A DNA stretch of 34,781 nt from Synergistaceae bacterium (GTDB lineage: Bacteria; Synergistota; Synergistia; Synergistales; Aminobacteriaceae), in contig JAISUO010000076.1 of assembly GCA_031272035.1 (NCBI GenBank), forward strand, positions 1-34,781, written 5' to 3'. Position numbers and translations under genes: made by a program. Of the stretch, positions 1-7,054 are shown one piece after another (the first letter of the stretch is position 1; each line of letters opens with the position of its first letter). A model generated the notes under the pieces. That model worked only from the letters and a program-made list of their open reading frames with translations. It was not told the origin of the DNA and made no database searches.

Positions 1-484
1 ATTTTCTGAATCGTTTTGTGAAAAAGGCCTGAAGGCGGGCCAGGGCGTCGGCGGCGTCCTCCGGCAGGTCGGGAGCCCGATCCTGACAGAGGCGGCGAAA
101 CTCCCGAACCTCCTCATCCCTCACGGTCACCTCCGGGGGGCGGAGCCTTCCGCCGGCTCCGGAGGCGCGCTTCACCGGAGGCCGCCCCACGACGACCTTC
201 ACCTTCCGGACCTCCAGCGCCCAGTTCTCCCTCAGAGCCCGGGCGATATTGCCGCCCATCATGGACAGACGGCTGGCCACCAGAGGCGTGTCCGCGGTGA
301 CGAGCAGTTCGCCGTTCACCAAGTCCGTTGGGGCGGAACGGCCCCCCAGAGCGGGCCCCACCACCTTTCCCCACTCCGACGCGGCCCGCTCCAGCTTCGC
401 GAAATCGGCGAAGTCGGGCATCACCCGGGGAAGCAGTTCCTCCAGCGCCTGAAACCCTTCTCCCCGCCTCCGGGCGCTCCTCAC
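1..484 (-). CDS. DUF721 (DciA-like) protein, 3' end cut by window edge
   Basis: The reading frame starts at a GTG (484-482) that overlaps the TGA stop of mnmG by four bases, so the two are translationally coupled. It stays open for 161 codons to the left edge with no stop. The protein has the look of the DUF721 family: an N-terminal helix (residues 10-19, FQALEELLPR), then EWGKVVGPALGGRSAPTDL near residues 37-56, then the hydrophobic strand GELLVTADTPLVASRLSMM followed by a basic strand (VRKVKVVVGR). DUF721 includes DciA, a loader or regulator of the replicative helicase DnaB, and such genes commonly sit beside recF or gyrB. The position at the end of a dnaA-dnaN-recF-mnmG block supports this. 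The C-terminal part (after about residue 115) is less conserved-looking. Family assignment is from memory of the motif pattern; a helicase-loading role is inference. Confidence 0.72.
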   Translation of the reverse strand, partial: MRSARRRGEGFQALEELLPRVMPDFADFAKLERAASEWGKVVGPALGGRSAPTDLVNGELLVTADTPLVASRLSMMGGNIARALRENWALEVRKVKVVVGRPPVKRASGAGGRLRPPEVTVRDEEVREFRRLCQDRAPDLPEDAADALARLQAFFTKRFRK

Positions 485-2394
485 GACCCGGCAGCCCCGG
501 CCCGGCGGGCCTTCAGCGCCACCGAAAGAAGCTGGACGTCCGTCGGCGTCACCCCCGAAATGCGCAGGGCCTGACCCAGCGAGCGGGGACGGAAGCGGGA
601 GAGCTTCTGACGGCTTTCCGCCAGCAGGCTTTTGACGCTGTCGTAGTCGAATTTTTCCGGAATCAGCACCCGATCCATGGAGTCCATTCGGGCGGCGGCC
701 CGCTCCTCTTTTTCGATATAGCCCACGTAGCGCAGCTCCGTCTCCACGTGAAACCCGTCGTCCTCGTCCAGACGGACCGGCTCTTTTCCGGAGGCGGACA
801 GAAGGGTCCCCAGCAGTTCCAGCGTCACGTTGCGACGGCGCAGCATCAGCGCCCCGGTCACCGGCTCGGAGAGGGGATCGGAATCCGCTTCTTCCAACAG
901 GCGGTTGATTTCCTCCGAGGGAAGGATTTTCTCGGTTTTCAGGCGCAGAATCTCCGAGTCCGCCCGGCTCCACCGACGGTTCAGCTCCTCCCATCGGGCG
1001 TCGTCGATCAGGCCGACCCTCCGGCCCAGGGGGCACAGGCGGCGGTCCGCGTTGTCGTGCCGCAGCAGCAGGCGGTGTTCACAGCGACTGGTGAACATAC
1101 GGTAGGGCTCGGTGGTGCTCTTCGTGGTCAGGTCGTCCACCAGAACGCCGATGTAGGACTCCGCCCGGCTGAGAACCAGCTGTTCCTCCCCACGGACCCC
1201 GAGAGCGGCGTTGATCCCCGCCAGAAGCCCCTGAGCGGCGGCCTCCTCGTAGCCGGAGGTCCCGTTGACCTGCCCGGCGCAGAAGAAGCCCCCGATCTCC
1301 CGGTTCTCCAGAGTGGAGCGAAGCTGTTCGGGAGGCAGATAGGTGTACTCGATGGCGTAGCCCGGCCGGATGATCTTCGCGTTCCTGCAGCCGGGCAGCG
1401 AGTGGATCAGCGCCACCTGCACGTCGTAGGGCAGGCCGGTGGAGAAATTCTGAACGTAGACCTCCTTCGAGCGGGACGAAATCGGCTCGAACACCAGGGG
1501 ATGAATATGACGGTCGGGAAATTTCAGAAATTTATCCTCCAGAGAGGGACAGTAGCGGGGCCCCGCCGTTCCGATGACGCCGGTGACCAGGGCCGACCGG
1601 TGGATGTTGGCCGCCAGAACCTCGTGGGTCTCCTCCGTGGTGTGAGAGAAGTAGCAGGCGTAACCGTTTCCCGCGGAGCCTCCTCCGTAAATTTTTTTCT
1701 CTCCCCACAGGTCGAAGCAGAGGGGCGTGTCCTCCGAGCGCTGGACGCGGGTCTGGGAGAGGTCGATGGTATCGAAGTTCAGGCGGGGGGTGGTGTCGGT
1801 TCGCATCCGTCCCGTCCGAAGCCCCAGAGACGACAGGGAGTTGAACAGCTCCCGGGCCGGAGGCTGACCCATGGGTCCTGAGGGAAAGGAAATCTCCCCG
1901 ATCCAGCCCCGTCCGTCCAGGTACGTTCCGGAGCAGAGGACCACGGCCCGGGCCTCGTAGGTGGACCCGTGCCGCGTTTTCACCCCCGCCACGCGGCCGC
2001 CCCGAACCAGCAGTTCCACGGCCTCGTCCTGATGAACGTCAAGGTTGTCGTCCGCCACGCACAGGGCGGTGGTGTAGTGCAGAGCGTAGAGTTTCGGGTC
2101 GCACTGGGCCCGCAGAGCGCGGACGGCGGCCCCTTTGGACGTGTTGAGCCACCGGATGAGTTGGGTGGAAGCGTCCGCCGCCCGGGCCTGCTCCCCTCCC
2201 AGGGCGCTGATCTCCCGGACCAGATGTCCCTTGGCCGGGCCTCCGATGGAGGGATTACAGGGCATCAGCGCCGTGTTGTCCACGCTGAGGTTTAGAATGA
2301 GCGTCCGGCAGCCGATGCGCGCCGAGGCCAAAGCCGCCTCGCAGCCCGCGTGTCCGCCGCCGATGACGATGACGTCGTATGTGTCGTGATACAT
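481..2394 (-). CDS. mnmG: tRNA uridine-34 5-carboxymethylaminomethyl modification enzyme MnmG (GidA)
   Basis: Full-length 637-residue FAD enzyme. With MnmE it installs the carboxymethylaminomethyl group on wobble uridine 34 of certain tRNAs, in the cytosol. The N-terminus carries the dinucleotide-binding motif GGGHAGCEAA (residues 12-21). The two conserved cysteines of the family are present, C46 in MPCNPSIGG and C282 in GPRYCPSLEDKF. The sequence FCAGQVNGTSGYEEAAAQG and the C-terminal helical region ending in SGVTPTDVQLL are also family hallmarks. The ATG at 2394 is preceded by GAGGAG at an 8-base spacing. The gene follows recF after 76 bases, and its stop overlaps the start of the DUF721 gene. 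mnmE is not in the window. Identification is secure. Confidence 0.97.
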   Translation of the reverse strand: MYHDTYDVIVIGGGHAGCEAALASARIGCRTLILNLSVDNTALMPCNPSIGGPAKGHLVREISALGGEQARAADASTQLIRWLNTSKGAAVRALRAQCDPKLYALHYTTALCVADDNLDVHQDEAVELLVRGGRVAGVKTRHGSTYEARAVVLCSGTYLDGRGWIGEISFPSGPMGQPPARELFNSLSSLGLRTGRMRTDTTPRLNFDTIDLSQTRVQRSEDTPLCFDLWGEKKIYGGGSAGNGYACYFSHTTEETHEVLAANIHRSALVTGVIGTAGPRYCPSLEDKFLKFPDRHIHPLVFEPISSRSKEVYVQNFSTGLPYDVQVALIHSLPGCRNAKIIRPGYAIEYTYLPPEQLRSTLENREIGGFFCAGQVNGTSGYEEAAAQGLLAGINAALGVRGEEQLVLSRAESYIGVLVDDLTTKSTTEPYRMFTSRCEHRLLLRHDNADRRLCPLGRRVGLIDDARWEELNRRWSRADSEILRLKTEKILPSEEINRLLEEADSDPLSEPVTGALMLRRRNVTLELLGTLLSASGKEPVRLDEDDGFHVETELRYVGYIEKEERAAARMDSMDRVLIPEKFDYDSVKSLLAESRQKLSRFRPRSLGQALRISGVTPTDVQLLSVALKARRAGAAGS

Positions 2395-2470
2395 GCTGTC
2401 AACTCCTCAATGTCTGTTGAACTGCTGAATAAAATAAATTAAATTAAACCCCGCACAGGGACGGCGTCCA

Positions 2471-3640
2471 TTATCTCACATTATGTAAAACTTCTCCCTC
2501 GCGCAGAAGCGCCACGTTTCCCGTTTCGTTCGAGAAGGGATTTTCTTCGGCGTCAGCGGAGGCAGCGGTGACGAAAACCTGCCAGCCGGAGCCTGTCAGC
2601 GCTTGGCCCATCAGACGGCGACCCTCTCCGTCCAGCTCGGCGGCGATGTCGTCCAGCAGGAGAATCGGTGTCACGCGCATTCGGGAGTGAATCACCTGAC
2701 CGGCGGCCAGCACCGACGCGGCCACGGTTCTGCGTTTCTGCCCCCGGCTGAGGGACTGGGACGCCGGACGGCCGAAGCAGGAAAAAAGCAGATCGTCCCG
2801 GTGGGGGCCCATCAGCGGAATTCCCGCGCGACGCTCTCTCTCGAAATTTTCTCTCAGGTCGGCGGCCAGACCAGCCGCAGCGTCCGCCGGGTCCGAAGGG
2901 TCGAAGGTCCGGGTCGAGCCTCGGTGGTCCAGATCCAGTTTCAGCCCTCGGGGCAAAAGACCAAAGTCCTGAAGCGCGAAGGCCTCCTTCAGAGCAGCCG
3001 CGGTTTTCCACCGAACGACCCGAATCCACCCCCCGAACCGGACCAGAGGCAGGGCCGTGGCCTCCAGAGCCGAGGGGGCGGGGCAGGGGGAGCGCAGCAG
3101 GGCCGACCTCTGACGCAGAATTTTCCGATACTCCGCGAGACGCCGGGCGTAAAGGGGCGACAAAAGAGCGCAGAGCCGGTCCAGAAAGAGACGGCGCAGG
3201 GAGGGCGAGCCATCCAGAAGCCCGATGTCTCTGGGCAGAAAAACAAAAGCGGGCAGCAGGGCCCGAAGGGACGAATAGGTCGCCCGTTCTCCCTCCACGG
3301 AAAAGGAAATCCGGGAGGAAATCGACGCCCGAACCTCGACCTTCCGCTCTCCCTCCGCCCGCGCCAGAAGGAAGGTTCCCGTTGGATTCTTTGACCCCGA
3401 AATTTCAGTGGAATCCGTTATTTCCGTTTCCTGAGAATCCTGCCCGTCGGGCCAGGTGACCAGAGACGAGGTCCGATTTCCCTCAAAAGCTCCCCAGCCG
3501 CACAGCACGGCCAGCGCCTCCAGAAGGTTGGTTTTTCCGGCCCCGTTCATCCCCAGGATGACGTTGAGCCCCGAATGCCAGGAAAGACGGCAGGGCTTCA
3601 GATTTCTAAAACCTCTCCAGACGGTCTCCGCAATTCTCAC
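2471..3640 (-). CDS. recF: DNA replication and repair protein RecF
   Basis: 389-residue SMC-like ATPase that acts with RecO and RecR to load RecA at single-strand gaps. Visible motifs in order: Walker A GMNGAGKT (30-37), GPHRDD (278-283), signature LSRGQ (297-301), and Walker B ILLLDD (326-331) followed by AAELD. The protein is slightly longer than usual (about 360-370); the extra length includes a polar insertion near residues 66-90. The start is a GTG at 3640 with no clear Shine-Dalgarno sequence. The N-terminus from this start matches the family layout, with FRNL just after the first strand. The start codon lies at the end of a 12-base tandem duplication (see 3642-3665). It lies 80 bases downstream of dnaN in the usual dnaA-dnaN-recF order. 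Confidence 0.95.
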   Translation of the reverse strand: MRIAETVWRGFRNLKPCRLSWHSGLNVILGMNGAGKTNLLEALAVLCGWGAFEGNRTSSLVTWPDGQDSQETEITDSTEISGSKNPTGTFLLARAEGERKVEVRASISSRISFSVEGERATYSSLRALLPAFVFLPRDIGLLDGSPSLRRLFLDRLCALLSPLYARRLAEYRKILRQRSALLRSPCPAPSALEATALPLVRFGGWIRVVRWKTAAALKEAFALQDFGLLPRGLKLDLDHRGSTRTFDPSDPADAAAGLAADLRENFERERRAGIPLMGPHRDDLLFSCFGRPASQSLSRGQKRRTVAASVLAAGQVIHSRMRVTPILLLDDIAAELDGEGRRLMGQALTGSGWQVFVTAASADAEENPFSNETGNVALLREGEVLHNVR

Positions 3641-3665
3641 GGTTTAATTCACAGTTTAATTTTTA
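3638..3665 (-). repeat. 12-bp tandem duplication at the recF start codon
   Basis: Read on the minus strand, AATTAAACTGTG is followed directly by AATTAAACCGTG (11 of 12 identical). The final GTG of the second copy is the recF start codon. No Shine-Dalgarno sequence is visible here. This is one of several such duplications at gene boundaries in the window. Confidence 0.7.
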
Positions 3666-3720
3666 TGACATAACTTTTACAGCGTAATTTTGACTGAAAG
3701 AAAGCCGTAAACAGACGGAA

Positions 3721-5070
3721 TCAGGCGTCCGTTTCCGGCATTTTTTCCGGCTCCGAAGTTTCTGCCGGCTCTGCCGTTTCCGCCTGCGCCGGCTCGGACT
3801 TTGCGCCTTTTTCTTTTTTGCCCGAACGACGCGGGGCTTCAGCCTCAATTACTATTTCCTCCTTCAAAGTTTCCGGAGCTTCGTCCTCTTCCGGAGGGGT
3901 GGAGTCTGCGGCGGCTTCCTCCCCCTCTTCCTCCTCCTCGGGCTCTAGCAGATCCTCGTCGGCCACCCGCATGGGCATGAGCATGTAGAGAAAATCGTCC
4001 GCTCCCTGTCGGATGAGGGTCATCTGCCCCTGGTCACCGTTGAGGTTCATACAGACGTCGTCCGCCCCCAGAGACTTGAGACCGTCCTGAAGATAGCCCA
4101 CGTTGAACCCGGCCCGCATGGATTCCCCGTCGATTTTCGCGTCCAGATACTCCACGACGGTGCCCAGTTCCGGGGCGCGGCCCGTCATTTTCACCCGCCC
4201 GCCCGGAGAAAACTGCATCACCACGAGGCGGCTGTAGGAGCGGACGATGACGTCCACGCGCTCCAGAGCCGACAGCAGGGCGTCCCGCCTCAGAATAGCC
4301 GTAGTGGTGCTGCCGGGATTCAGAACCCTCTCGTAACTGGGGAAGGAGGACTCCACCCGACGCACCGAAAACTCCAAATCTCCCATCTGGAACCAGGCCA
4401 GCGAGCCATCCCCGAGGACACGCACGGGAACATCCGACGACTGGGCGGCGAGAAGGCGCTGCAGCTCTCGAAGAGCCGACAGAGGCAGAAGCATGTCGGA
4501 ATTTTGTTCCCCCTGACAGGTACACTTTGAAAGAGAGAGCCGCCGCCCGTCCGTGGAGACCACCTGAAAAAGGTTCCCCTGAACCTGAAGCAGACAGGCC
4601 CCCAGGTACTTCGGAAAATCGTCGGTGGCGGAGCTGGCGATGGATCCCTCCGCCAGAACCCTCAAAAGCTCCCCTCCGGTGAGGACGCACAAACTCTCCG
4701 CCCCCTCGCTTTTGGGCAGCTGAGGAAAATCCCCCACCGGCCAGGTGGTGAAACGGGTCCGGTTCCGTCCCATGCTCAGAACACCCCGATTTCCCTTGAT
4801 CTCCACCTTCAGGGTGTCCACGGACGCCTTCTTGAAAAGCTCCCCAAGAAGTTTCACCGGAAAAATGGCGGAACCCTCCTCCGAAACGGCGATTCCCCCC
4901 GCCACGCAGCGAATGGAGGTCTTCAAATCCGTGGCCTGCAGGTATACCCGGTCGTTCTCCGCACTCACCAGAATCCCTCCGAGAGCGGCCACCGTGCTTC
5001 TGTCGCTGCTGGATCTCTCGGCCATCTGCCACCATTTCATAAATTCTGAGCGAATAATATCTATTTTCAT
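3721..5070 (-). CDS. dnaN: DNA polymerase III beta sliding clamp with long acidic C-terminal tail
   Basis: 449-residue processivity clamp. The start is the ATG at 5070, preceded by AGGAGGGAG; the same frame can be extended upstream to 5112, but that ATG lacks a ribosome binding site and the added residues do not look like clamp sequence. Residues 1-368 are an ordinary beta clamp, ending in the canonical FLYMLMPMR that forms part of the client-binding cleft. Most bacterial clamps stop within one or two residues of this point. Here about 81 further residues follow. They are very acidic at first (EPEEEEEGEE, 376-385), with a short basic patch RRSGKKEKGAK (414-424) and then a Glu/Pro/Ala-rich end. 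The tail is low complexity and probably disordered. The gene lies between the origin and recF. A frameshift artefact is unlikely because the tail ends in one clean frame with a normal intergenic gap. Confidence 0.96.
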   Translation of the reverse strand: MKIDIIRSEFMKWWQMAERSSSDRSTVAALGGILVSAENDRVYLQATDLKTSIRCVAGGIAVSEEGSAIFPVKLLGELFKKASVDTLKVEIKGNRGVLSMGRNRTRFTTWPVGDFPQLPKSEGAESLCVLTGGELLRVLAEGSIASSATDDFPKYLGACLLQVQGNLFQVVSTDGRRLSLSKCTCQGEQNSDMLLPLSALRELQRLLAAQSSDVPVRVLGDGSLAWFQMGDLEFSVRRVESSFPSYERVLNPGSTTTAILRRDALLSALERVDVIVRSYSRLVVMQFSPGGRVKMTGRAPELGTVVEYLDAKIDGESMRAGFNVGYLQDGLKSLGADDVCMNLNGDQGQMTLIRQGADDFLYMLMPMRVADEDLLEPEEEEEGEEAAADSTPPEEDEAPETLKEEIVIEAEAPRRSGKKEKGAKSEPAQAETAEPAETSEPEKMPETDA

Positions 5071-5130
5071 ATGATTTCTCCCTCCTGGGTTATCCTCAAG
5101 ACTTTCTTTCACAGCTTCTTTTACAGTTTT

Positions 5131-5183
5131 TTATATATAAAAACAGTAACAGAAGTAATAAGAGAGAACAACTCTGTGGATAA
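5131..5183 (-). other. Candidate DNA unwinding element: DnaA box, DnaA-trio-like triplets, AT-rich DNA
   Basis: A perfect DnaA box (5175-5183, minus orientation) is followed, after 13 bases, by eight consecutive triplets at 5161-5138. On the plus strand each has the form NAR (TAA, CAG or AAG). Read 3' to 5' this is the [G/A]AN pattern described for DnaA-trios, on the strand complementary to the box. An AT-only stretch (5131-5143) comes next. The order of parts matches the basal unwinding system of B. subtilis. Assignment is by pattern only. Confidence 0.6.
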
Positions 5184-5218
5184 GTCGGTCGCCCCCTTTA
5201 ACGGCGGACTTTCATTTC

Positions 5219-5302
5219 CTGTGGAATACCTGTGAAAATCCTGTGGGCCGAATGTGGACAACCGGAATAACTTTCCAGATTCCTTTCGGATGCTGTGGAA
5301 AA
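5219..5302 (-). repeat. Helically phased TGTG array of weak DnaA-like sites
   Basis: TGTGG or TGTGA cores begin at 5220, 5231, 5242 and 5253, exactly 11 bases apart; a further TGTGGAAAA begins at 5294. All have the same orientation as the perfect box at 5175. Matches to the 9-base DnaA box range from 5 to 8 positions. Even spacing near one helical turn puts all sites on one DNA face. Confidence 0.55.
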
Positions 5303-5431
5303 CTCAACTTGTCCACACCTCCGTCCACACTTTTTTACACAGGAAATTCACAGGGTTATCCACAAAAAACACGCCTCGCAACACAATTTATATTCTATAA
5401 CTGTTATATTTCATAATATGTATCTCGCAAT

Positions 5432-6769
5432 TTACAGTTTGCTCCGGATGCTGTCCACAATATTCCTCAGTTTTTCGTCGTCCCTGAGAAGCTGAGAGAT
5501 CTTTCTCTGGGCGTGGATGACCGTCGTGTGGTCCTTTTTTCGGAAGGCCTGAGCCACCTGGTTCAGGCTGGAGTCCGTGTGCTCCCGGCAGAGGTACATG
5601 GCGACCTGTCGGGCCATGGCGATTTCCGCGGTTCTCTTGTTGCCGGTCAAATCCTCCACGGTCATTCCGAAGGCCTCTGCCGCCATAGCCTGAATGTCGG
5701 CCAGAGTGGCGGGGTTCTTCAAATCCGACTTCAGGATGTCCTTGAGCCAGGTGGAGGCGCTGTCGATGCTCACCGGCTCGGCGTTCAGCTCGGAGCAGGC
5801 GATCAGGCGGTTGAGAGCTCCCTCCAGCTCTCGGATGTTACTGGGAATACGGCGGGCCAGAAAATCGATAACCTCGTCCGGAATTGAGCATTCCCTCAGG
5901 GCGGCCTTTTTCCTCAGTATGGCGATTCGGGTTTCGATGTCGGGAGGCTGGATGTCCGTCACCAGCCCCCAGGCGAAGCGGCTGAGGAGACGGTCCTCGA
6001 TATCGCGCATTCCCGTGGGCGGGTGGTCCGAGCAGATCACGATCTGCCGGTTGGCCCCCCTCAGAGCCTCGAAGGTGTGGAAAAATTCCTCCTGACTGGA
6101 GTTTTTCCCCGCCAGAAACTGGATGTCGTCCATGAGGAGGATGTCCACGTTCCGGTAGCGGTGCTTGAACTCGTGTCCCTGCCGGAGCTGCAGCGACTGG
6201 ATGAACTCGTTGACAAATTTTTCGGTGCTGAGGTACACCACGCTCAGATTGTGCTTTTTTTCCAGCGCGTGATGGCAGATGGCGTGCATCAGGTGGGTTT
6301 TCCCCAGACCGACGCCTCCCCAGATGAAAAGGGGATTGTAGGCCTCCCCGGGGCTCTCCGCCACGGCCAGGCTGGCGGCGTGGGCCAGACGGTTGGACTT
6401 GCCCACGACAAAAGAAGAAAATACGTAATTCGGATTCAGAGTGGTGTTGGAGGGGTTGGGTTTCCCCACCGCCTTTTCCGCCCTCTTTTCCCATCCTGCC
6501 CTTTTTTCCTCGTCCTCCGGCTCGGTGGAGGTCTCCAGACGAATGGAGGAAACCTCCCCCAGTTCCTTTGCGGCGCGGTTCAGCTCGCTGAGGTAGAGCG
6601 TTCCGATACGTTCCTTCACAAAAACATTGGCGACGTCCACAACCAGCACGTCGTCCTCCACATCCGTGGGCGAACAGGTTGTGAACCACAGGTCCGCCGT
6701 TCCCTCGGGAAGGCGGGACGTCGCCCGGTCGATAATGCTCTGCCACAGGGTCTGCAGGTCCTTTTGCAC
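5432..6769 (-). CDS. dnaA: Chromosomal replication initiator protein DnaA
   Basis: AAA+ initiator of about 445 residues that binds DnaA boxes and opens the origin. Domains in order: an N-terminal domain I with the tryptophan-rich start (LWQSI, later LWFTT); a variable charged linker (about residues 80-112); the AAA+ core with Walker A GGVGLGKT near residue 151-158, Walker B DILLMDD near 209-215 and sensor region SRFAWGL; and the DNA-binding domain IV with signature DHTTVIHA near 413-420. The frame also offers a GTG three codons upstream (6778), but the GTG at 6769 has AGAGGTG at a good distance while the upstream one has none. Boxes on both sides of the gene and one inside its likely promoter suggest autoregulation. 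Confidence 0.96.
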   Translation of the reverse strand: MQKDLQTLWQSIIDRATSRLPEGTADLWFTTCSPTDVEDDVLVVDVANVFVKERIGTLYLSELNRAAKELGEVSSIRLETSTEPEDEEKRAGWEKRAEKAVGKPNPSNTTLNPNYVFSSFVVGKSNRLAHAASLAVAESPGEAYNPLFIWGGVGLGKTHLMHAICHHALEKKHNLSVVYLSTEKFVNEFIQSLQLRQGHEFKHRYRNVDILLMDDIQFLAGKNSSQEEFFHTFEALRGANRQIVICSDHPPTGMRDIEDRLLSRFAWGLVTDIQPPDIETRIAILRKKAALRECSIPDEVIDFLARRIPSNIRELEGALNRLIACSELNAEPVSIDSASTWLKDILKSDLKNPATLADIQAMAAEAFGMTVEDLTGNKRTAEIAMARQVAMYLCREHTDSSLNQVAQAFRKKDHTTVIHAQRKISQLLRDDEKLRNIVDSIRSKL

Positions 6770-6851
6770 CAGTTTCACCTCTAAAAGTTATTCCCAGAAT
6801 TTCCCACAACTTATCCACAGGCGAAACACGCTCGTGGGGTCTTTTGGGGTA

Positions 6852-6882
6852 ATTATACACTTATCCACATTCATAAACCCAA
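6852..6882 (-). promoter_or_regulatory. Candidate dnaA promoter with DnaA box in the spacer
   Basis: On the minus strand a TTGGGT (6882-6877) and a perfect TATAAT (6857-6852) are separated by 19 bases. The spacer contains the perfect DnaA box at 6861-6869, and another box (6888-6896) lies just upstream. Binding of DnaA here would block RNA polymerase, the usual negative feedback on dnaA. The -35 is weak and the spacer long. Confidence 0.5.
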
Positions 6883-7020
6883 GTTTCTGTGGATAAGTTG
6901 CGTTCGCGGGACTGCGTTCTTTTCCCCAAAAATCGACGCGCCCCAAATCAACACAGGGACTCTAATGGTATCATACAGAAATTATGGATTGCATCGCCGA
7001 TAAATCTGAGGCATCATAAC

Positions 7021-7050
7021 GCAAAAGGGCAAAAGGAAGCAAAAGGAAGG
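7021..7050 (+). repeat. GCAAAAGGAA tandem repeat forming multiple ribosome-binding-like sites
   Basis: GCAAAAGG (7021-7028) is followed by two perfect copies of GCAAAAGGAA (7029-7038, 7039-7048). The last copy, extended to GGAAGG, is the ribosome binding site of the next gene. Each copy carries a purine-rich AAGG core. Confidence 0.75.
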
Positions 7051-7054
7051 ATAT

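Larger units (their letters stand above)
5071..5431. other. Replication origin, dnaA-dnaN side (oriC)
   Basis: Non-coding 361 bases between dnaN and dnaA. It contains perfect DnaA boxes at 5175-5183 (TTATCCACA on the minus strand) and 5356-5364 (plus strand). One-mismatch boxes are at 5253-5261 (minus), 5294-5302 (minus) and 5309-5317 (plus, TTGTCCACA). AT-rich stretches are at 5131-5148 and 5386-5420. A second cluster of boxes lies beyond dnaA at 6811-6896. DnaA-box clusters on both sides of dnaA are typical of bipartite origins such as that of Bacillus subtilis. The strand change of genes at this point (minus to the left, plus to the right) fits divergent replication from here. Confidence 0.85.
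6770..7054. other. Origin upstream half and dnaA leader
   Basis: Non-coding region between the divergent dnaA and the class V aminotransferase gene. Perfect DnaA boxes are at 6811-6819 (plus), 6861-6869 (plus) and 6888-6896 (minus). The stretch 6900-7020 shows no further boxes and no convincing open frame. A GCAAAAGG tandem repeat (7021-7048) precedes the plus-strand gene. Together with 5071-5431 it forms the two halves of the proposed origin. Confidence 0.75.

Noticed and set aside
328-1881. Long plus-strand open frames opposite mnmG, and similar long antisense frames opposite dppA-type and other genes
   Set aside because: They are by-products of GC-rich codon use on the real genes; no family motifs, implausible Arg/Gly/Pro/His composition.
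5071-5112. ATG 5112 as start of dnaN
   Set aside because: The extra residues do not resemble clamp sequence, and AGGAGGGAG lies directly before ATG 5070.
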